Source: Azoarcus sp. (GTDB lineage Bacteria > Pseudomonadota > Gammaproteobacteria > Burkholderiales > Rhodocyclaceae). Taken from it: DNA of 10,654 nucleotides. Position 1 is the stretch's first letter. Every line of letters starts with the position of its first letter. The position numbers were made by a program, and so were the translations under genes. Below are positions 8,303 to 10,654 of the stretch, in pieces. The stretch covers positions 1 to 10,654 of the forward strand of contig JAIRWW010000049.1 of NCBI GenBank assembly GCA_031268685.1, written 5' to 3'. The notes under the pieces were generated by a model. That model made no database searches. It was given only the letters and a program-made list of their open reading frames with translations, and was not told where the DNA came from.

Positions 8303-8330
8303 AGTATAGCACCGCGCCGTCCCGCCCCAA
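8303..8330 (-). promoter_or_regulatory. Candidate sigma-70 promoter of the jet operon
   Basis: On the - strand TATACT (8308-8303) is preceded by TGC, an extended -10 signal, and by TTGGGG (8330-8325) with a 16-base spacer. The -10 is good and the -35 poor. Transcription would start near 8296 and give a leader of about 150 bases before jetA. It is the best -10 I see between the repeats and jetA. Confidence 0.4.
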
Positions 8331-8437
8331 TATCCAAGACAAACAGGCAGGGCAATCGCACCATGAGTGTGAGGGGGCGCGTAAGCCAGCGTAGGATAAC
8401 CCTTGGCGTCAGTCGGGGGACAGCATTCTCCGAACGG

Positions 8438-8547
8438 GTTTTACGCCAGGAAGAAAAGTACCTCATTCGGTGTTTTTTGATTCCTGTTCCTGGAAATGCG
8501 GCCATCCTGTCCGCAGGGGGTTTATGTTTTTCTTCCTGGCGTAAAAC
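8438..8547. repeat. 110-bp MITE-like unit with 20-bp perfect terminal inverted repeats
   Basis: The left arm at 8438-8457 (GTTTTACGCCAGGAAGAAAA) is the exact reverse complement of the right arm at 8528-8547. The 70-base centre (8458-8527) has no coding capacity. No target-site duplication is evident: the outer flanks read GAACGG on the left and AGTGGG on the right. A third arm copy lies 125 bases further on. The arms are far too long and exact for chance; the mobile origin is an inference. Confidence 0.65.
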
Positions 8548-8548
8548 A

Positions 8549-8596
8549 GTGGGACGCGCTTCGCGCGTTCCACCCTACGCGGGCTGGAAGCCCGCG
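8549..8596. repeat. Two adjacent GC-rich palindromes (REP-like)
   Basis: GTGGGACGCGC (8549-8559), TTC, GCGCGTTCCAC (8563-8573) forms an 11-bp stem with one G-T pair. CGCGGGCT (8578-8585), GGA, AGCCCGCG (8589-8596) forms an 8-bp perfect stem. They sit five bases apart, start right after the right arm of the MITE-like unit and look like extragenic palindromic repeats. Confidence 0.55.
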
Positions 8597-8671
8597 TTCC
8601 CAAAAATTTGCGTCAGGGGGACGGGTGGGTGGGCTGTGCTCCATTAAGCCCGCTGTCGTCCCTTCGGGATG

Positions 8672-8692
8672 CTGTTTTACGCCAGGAAAAAA
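8672..8692 (+). repeat. Third copy of the GTTTTACGCCAGGAA arm
   Basis: CTGTTTTACGCCAGGAA (8672-8688) is the exact reverse complement of 8533-8549, followed by AAAA. It has the same orientation as the arm at 8438, so the three arms alternate +, -, +. The pair 8533-8549 / 8672-8688 bounds a second, 156-bp inverted-repeat unit that carries the palindromes at 8549-8596. Confidence 0.6.
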
Positions 8693-8726
8693 GCGCAGCC
8701 GCGTAGCGCCATAGGGTGGGACGCTA

Positions 8727-8758
8727 TCAGGGATCAGAGGCCAGGGATCAGGGATCAG
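8727..8758 (+). repeat. Short GGGATCA repeats
   Basis: GGGATCA occurs at 8730-8736, 8744-8750 and 8751-8757, the last two in direct tandem. The same unit recurs at 9980-9986 on the far side of the two-TM gene, within AATCAGGGATCAG. This points to a dispersed simple repeat family flanking that gene. Confidence 0.5.
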
Positions 8759-8837
8759 CCAGCGTAGCCTGGACTCGCACAAACCTGCCAGAACATGCCT
8801 ACATTGTGCGATTGCCTTGGACAAACAGGCTTTCAAG

Positions 8838-8866
8838 TTGAACTTATCGATAGTGAGGGTTATCCT
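8838..8866 (+). promoter_or_regulatory. Candidate sigma-70 promoter of the two-TM gene
   Basis: TTGAAC (8838-8843) and TATCCT (8861-8866) are spaced by 17 bases, each matching the consensus at four of six positions. Transcription would start near 8873, leaving a leader of about 65 bases rich in CCG and CCACCG units. Distance and spacing fit; the match is only moderate. Confidence 0.35.
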
Positions 8867-8937
8867 GTCGCCATGCTCATTCGTGCACACGTTCCCCCAA
8901 GGCCGATTCCGCCGCTGCCACCGCCACCGCCGACACC

Positions 8938-9399
8938 ATGACCAGACACGAACTCACCTATCAAATCCGATACGCGATTCGCTTGACTCAACGGACGGCC
9001 AGGTTTTACCGCTGCATTCAGACAGTGGGGACATTCCTGTCCGTTCTTGGAGGCAGCGCTATATTGTCGCTCATGGCGCAAAACCTGCCGAACTGGATCG
9101 GCATCAGCGGCGGCGTTTTGCTGGCTGTTGCCGGAGCAGCCATGATCTCCGTTCGGCCTGCGGACAAGGCCGCGCAGAACGAAGCGGATGTGTGCCGCTA
9201 TACCGCCTTGGCGGCCAAGGCGCATACGCTGGACGACGCGGCGCTTGCTGCGGCTATCGACGAGGCGCATCAAAGCGATTGCCAAGAGATAGAAGCGCTC
9301 CGTGACGTCGCCTACAACGATGTGGTGACCGAATTCGGGCGGGCGGACGCCGCTATTCCGCTCACGCGGTTACAGCTTCTGTTTGCTGCGCTCGCTTGA
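8938..9399 (+). CDS. Small two-transmembrane protein, SLATT-like in architecture
   Basis: I do not recognise a named gene. The 153-residue product has an N-terminal basic amphipathic segment (1-26, with RYAIRLTQRTARFYR), a first hydrophobic helix at about 27-47, a short turn with NLPNW, a second hydrophobic helix at about 53-72, and then a soluble tail of about 80 residues that is helical and charged (RPADKAAQNEAD, RYTALAAKAHTLDD, DVAYNDVVTEFGRAD). There is no signal peptide; both ends probably face the cytosol. A two-TM hairpin followed by a helical tail is the layout of SLATT effectors, proposed to form membrane pores in nucleotide-sensing defence systems, but the match is architectural only. 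The ATG at 8938 is the only start in the open frame (upstream stop at 8854) and has no Shine-Dalgarno. A diverged, 5'-truncated copy lies 1301 bases downstream. The codon pattern and the copy's preserved frame support a real gene. Confidence 0.75.
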   Translation: MTRHELTYQIRYAIRLTQRTARFYRCIQTVGTFLSVLGGSAILSLMAQNLPNWIGISGGVLLAVAGAAMISVRPADKAAQNEADVCRYTALAAKAHTLDDAALAAAIDEAHQSDCQEIEALRDVAYNDVVTEFGRADAAIPLTRLQLLFAALA

Positions 9400-9507
9400 G
9401 TCGGCAAAAATTCCCGACAACAAAGCCTCGAATTTGCGGGCAAAGGCCGTGCCGTCGAACAGATCGGAAGATTTTCTGAGCGCTTCGGTCTTTTTGCGCA
9501 GTCCGCA
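9370..9507 (-). pseudogene. Probable C-terminal remnant of a TPR/GT41-like glycosyltransferase gene
   Basis: The - strand frame ending in TAA (9372-9370) reads GLRKKTEALRKSSDLFD, then GTAFARKFEALLSGIFADSSE. The LR..L...R....LFD...FAR.LE pattern resembles the extreme C-terminus of SPINDLY-like TPR glycosyltransferases (GT41). Upstream of 9507 the frame runs into a palindromic repeat (9511-9537) and loses coding character, so only about 45 codons remain. The end overlaps the 3' end of the two-TM gene by 30 bases on the opposite strand. It may be what is left of a neighbour gene cut by repeat-associated rearrangement. The family guess is weak, and a chance antisense frame is not excluded. Confidence 0.3.
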
Positions 9508-9510
9508 TAG

Positions 9511-9537
9511 GTTGGGGTAAGCGCAGCGACCCCCAAC
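9511..9537. repeat. REP-like palindrome GTTGGGG...CCCCAAC
   Basis: GTTGGGG (9511-9517) pairs with CCCCAAC (9531-9537) around a TAAGCGCAGCGAC centre. A related form, CTTGGGTCAGCGAAGCGCAACCC, starts at 9660. Both belong to the GGGT-AGCG-AGCG-ACCC style of extragenic palindrome frequent in proteobacteria. Confidence 0.5.
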
Positions 9538-9566
9538 AAAACAGCGAGCGCAACCTGTATTGGAGC

Positions 9567-9583
9567 GCGGGCGTCCCGCCCGC
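9567..9583. repeat. GC-rich palindrome GCGGGC-GTCCC-GCCCGC
   Basis: A 6-bp GC-only stem with a five-base loop, within GGAGCGCGGGCGTCCCGCCC. The motif GCGGGC recurs at about 9598, so it may be part of a larger degraded repeat. Confidence 0.45.
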
Positions 9584-9723
9584 ATCGAAAGCCGACTGCG
9601 GGCGAGACGCTAAGCGCTCCCAGCAAGCTCCCAACGCCCGTTTCAGCGTGCAGCCCGTAGCTTGGGTCAGCGAAGCGCAACCCGACAATCCCCCCTCCCG
9701 ACGCGAAGCGTCGCAAACCAAAG

Positions 9724-9760
9724 CCTTCCTCTTGAGGAAGGTGGCTCGCCGAAGGCGAGT
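9724..9760. repeat. Double hairpin: CCTTCCTC/GAGGAAGG and CTCGCC/GGCGAG
   Basis: CCTTCCTC (9724-9731), TT, GAGGAAGG (9734-9741) is an 8-bp perfect stem. Three bases later CTCGCC (9745-9750), GAA, GGCGAG (9754-9759) makes a second stem, extended by a G-T pair (9744/9760). Two adjacent stems suggest a structured extragenic repeat unit. Confidence 0.5.
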
Positions 9761-9876
9761 CGGAAGGAGTCGCAGCCGCAACAGCGACAGCAAGCCTTAT
9801 TTCTTGCCCGCTCTCCGCCCCTTCTTTCCCGCTCTCCGCACCGACTCCCTCCGTCACACGGCTCCGCCGCGCGACA

Positions 9877-9895
9877 CCTCCCTCACTGAGGGAGG
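9877..9895. repeat. 19-base palindrome CCTCCCTCA-C-TGAGGGAGG
   Basis: Nine-base arms are exact reverse complements around a single central base. It lies about 140 bases after the double hairpin and may close the same repeat block. Confidence 0.5.
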
Positions 9896-10010
9896 CCCAA
9901 CCCCACCTTCCTCTCCAAGTAAGTAGGGTGAGTGCAGCCCGCCGGTCGTAAAACTTTTGATGCGAAGTATCACCAATCAGGGATCAGATGACAGGAATCA
10001 GGGAATTTTC

Positions 10011-10037
10011 GTAGGGGCGAACACAGTTCGCCCCTAC
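10011..10037. repeat. Hairpin GTAGGGGCGAA-CACAG-TTCGCCCCTAC
   Basis: An 11-bp perfect stem with a five-base loop (10022-10026). Repeats of this sequence style are dispersed in many proteobacterial and other genomes. No T-run follows, so it is not an obvious terminator. Confidence 0.6.
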
Positions 10038-10044
10038 CTGGACG

Positions 10045-10194
10045 GAGGACAGAAGACAGAAGGCAGTGGAAAATTCATCGTCATTCCCGCGCAGGCGGGA
10101 ATCCAGAATTCCATGCACATCGCCCAATTCCTGGATTCCCGCCTGCGCGGGAATGACGGAGTCGATTGGGCTGATATAAGAGGACAGAAGACAG
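10045..10194. repeat. Composite repeat: 15-bp direct repeats enclosing a 28-bp inverted repeat (dRS3-like)
   Basis: GAGGACAGAAGACAG occurs exactly at 10045-10059 and 10180-10194. Between them lies a perfect 28-bp inverted repeat, 10079-10106 and 10131-10158, which four more pairs can extend past a one-base bulge. Each arm itself contains the palindrome ATTCCC-GCGCAGGC-GGGAAT, the format of the neisserial dRS3 element. The centre (10107-10130) has no coding potential. The whole looks like a nested, possibly inserted, repeat element. Confidence 0.65.
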
Positions 10195-10235
10195 TCTGCA
10201 TAGGTTAGGGCTGACGCCGGGGGTTATCCAGGGTT

Positions 10236-10250
10236 GGCCCCAACGGGGCC
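10236..10250. repeat. Small hairpin GGCCCC-AAC-GGGGCC
   Basis: A 6-bp GC-only stem with a three-base loop, 37 bases before the point where homology to the first two-TM gene begins. No T-run follows. Confidence 0.35.
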
Positions 10251-10287
10251 TGGCCTGTCCTGCCTGACCGAGAGTCGCAAACAGGTT

Positions 10288-10654
10288 CTCAACGGACGGC
10301 CAGGTTTTACCGCTGCATTCAGACAGTGGGGACATTCCTGTCCGTTCTTGGAGGCAGCGCCATATTGTCGCTCATGGCGCAAAATCTGCCGGACTGGGTT
10401 GGCATCAGCGGCGGCGTTTTGCTGGCTGTTGCCGGAGCAGCCATGATCTCCGTTCGGCCTGCGGACAAGGCCGCGCGGAATGAAGCGGATGTGCGTCGCT
10501 ATACCGCCTTGGCGGCCAAGGCGCATACGCTGGATGACGCGGCGCTTGCCGCGGCCATCAACGAGGCGCATCAAAGCGATTGCCAGGAGATAGAGGCGCT
10601 CCGTGATGTCGCCTACAACGATGTGGTGGCCGAATTCGGGCGGGCGGACGCTGC
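10288..10654 (+). pseudogene. 5'-truncated second copy of the two-TM gene, running off the window
   Basis: From 10288 to the window end the sequence matches 8987-9353, offset 1301, with about 18 substitutions in 367 bases by my reading (about 95 % identity) and no indels. The frame corresponds to residues 18-139 of the first copy and carries six amino acid changes: N52D, I54V, Q80R, C86R, D108N and T131A. The first 17 codons are replaced by unrelated sequence. The frame stays open back to a TGA at 10212-10214, but only a CTG at 10260 offers a start there. An in-frame GTG at 10326 would begin inside the first membrane helix and has no ribosome binding site. It is therefore probably a broken duplicate, though the open frame leaves room for an unusual start or a fusion. 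The end lies beyond the window. Confidence 0.7.

Larger units (their letters stand above)
8144..8937. other. Non-coding, repeat-rich divergent region between jetA and the two-TM gene
   Basis: These 794 bases hold no ORF with coding character. They are less GC-rich than the flanking genes. From the jetA side they contain a presumed 5' leader, a candidate jet promoter, three alternating copies of a GTTTTACGCCAGGAA-type repeat, GC-rich palindromes, GGGATCA repeats, and a candidate promoter for the gene at 8938. The structure suggests an insertion-prone intergenic zone between two divergent units. Confidence 0.7.
9400..10287. other. Non-coding, palindrome-rich spacer between the two copies of the two-TM gene
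   Basis: Apart from the possible gene remnant at its start, this stretch holds no convincing gene. It is a run of unlike palindromes and short repeats: GTTGGGG...CCCCAAC, GCGGGC...GCCCGC, CCTTCCTC...GAGGAAGG, CTCGCC...GGCGAG, CCTCCCTCA...TGAGGGAGG, a GTAGGGGCGAA hairpin, a 28-bp inverted repeat of dRS3 type and a GGCCCC...GGGGCC hairpin. The longer ORFs here run through these palindromes and are not believable. Confidence 0.7.

Noticed and set aside
7394..8647. 417-codon ORF on the + strand crossing the jetA start and the intergenic repeats
   Set aside because: It is antisense to jetA for two thirds of its length, then reads through repeats and palindromes; no motif and no ribosome binding site seen.
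8438..8692. Insertion sequence
   Set aside because: Inverted ends exist but there is no transposase frame between them and no target-site duplication; only a non-autonomous element is supportable.
9461..9471. AGATCGGAAGA resembles the start of a common sequencing adapter
   Set aside because: The match stops after 11 bases and the sequence continues within a plausible coding remnant (9370-9507), so contamination is unlikely.
9312..9857. 181-codon ORF on the - strand
   Set aside because: It runs through several palindromes and has no family pattern in its main frame; only a different frame at 9370-9507 shows possible coding character.
10079..10158. CRISPR-like array
   Set aside because: There are only two arms in inverted orientation, no regular spacers, and no cas genes. 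It is an inverted repeat element.

Overview
The window looks like a chromosomal segment from a GC-rich Gram-negative bacterium, most likely a gamma- or betaproteobacterium. This rests on the overall base composition and on interspersed palindromes of kinds common there: an ATTCCC...GGGAAT element like neisserial dRS3, a GTAGGGGCGAA...TTCGCCCCTAC hairpin, and REP-like GGGT...ACCC palindromes. The placement is an inference, since no rRNA or tRNA gene is present.

Layout. (1) 41-1036, + strand: an intact phosphate acetyltransferase gene (pta), probably core metabolism. (2) 1076-8143, - strand and convergent with pta: a complete four-gene jetABCD operon, transcribed jetA, jetB, jetC, jetD. This is a Wadjet (MksBEFG-like) SMC defence system. 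JetC is the SMC-type ATPase, JetA the kleisin-like subunit, JetB the small winged-helix (DUF4194) subunit and JetD the Toprim nuclease. The four genes are packed tightly (5-nt gap, 4-nt overlap, 2-nt gap), all reading frames are intact and all visible ATPase and Toprim motifs are kept, so the system looks functional. The JetA sequence resembles the JetA family of type II Wadjet more than DUF3375 JetA of type I; this subtype call is tentative. (3) 8144-8937: a 794-base non-coding stretch. It holds a candidate jet promoter, three copies of a GTTTTACGCCAGGAA-type repeat in alternating orientation (two of them forming 20-bp perfect terminal inverted repeats of a 110-bp MITE-like unit), GC-rich palindromes and GGGATCA repeats. 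(4) 8938-9399, + strand: a 153-residue two-transmembrane protein with a cytosolic tail, similar in architecture to SLATT-type effectors. (5) 9370-10287: a probable C-terminal gene remnant on the - strand, then a dense run of palindromes, including a perfect 28-bp inverted repeat flanked by 15-bp direct repeats. (6) 10288 to the window end: a second copy of the two-TM gene, about 95 % identical by my reading, missing its first 17 codons and with no usable start seen.

How it fits together. The jet operon should act as one unit: JetABC loads on and extrudes circular DNA and JetD cuts it, which restricts plasmids. The duplicated two-TM gene lies next to this operon but is transcribed divergently. 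Nothing in the sequence ties it functionally to Wadjet, though its place beside a defence operon and in repeat-rich accessory DNA makes it the least explained part of the window. The jet operon itself is a known system. The possibly undescribed parts are the two-TM gene pair and the composite repeats.
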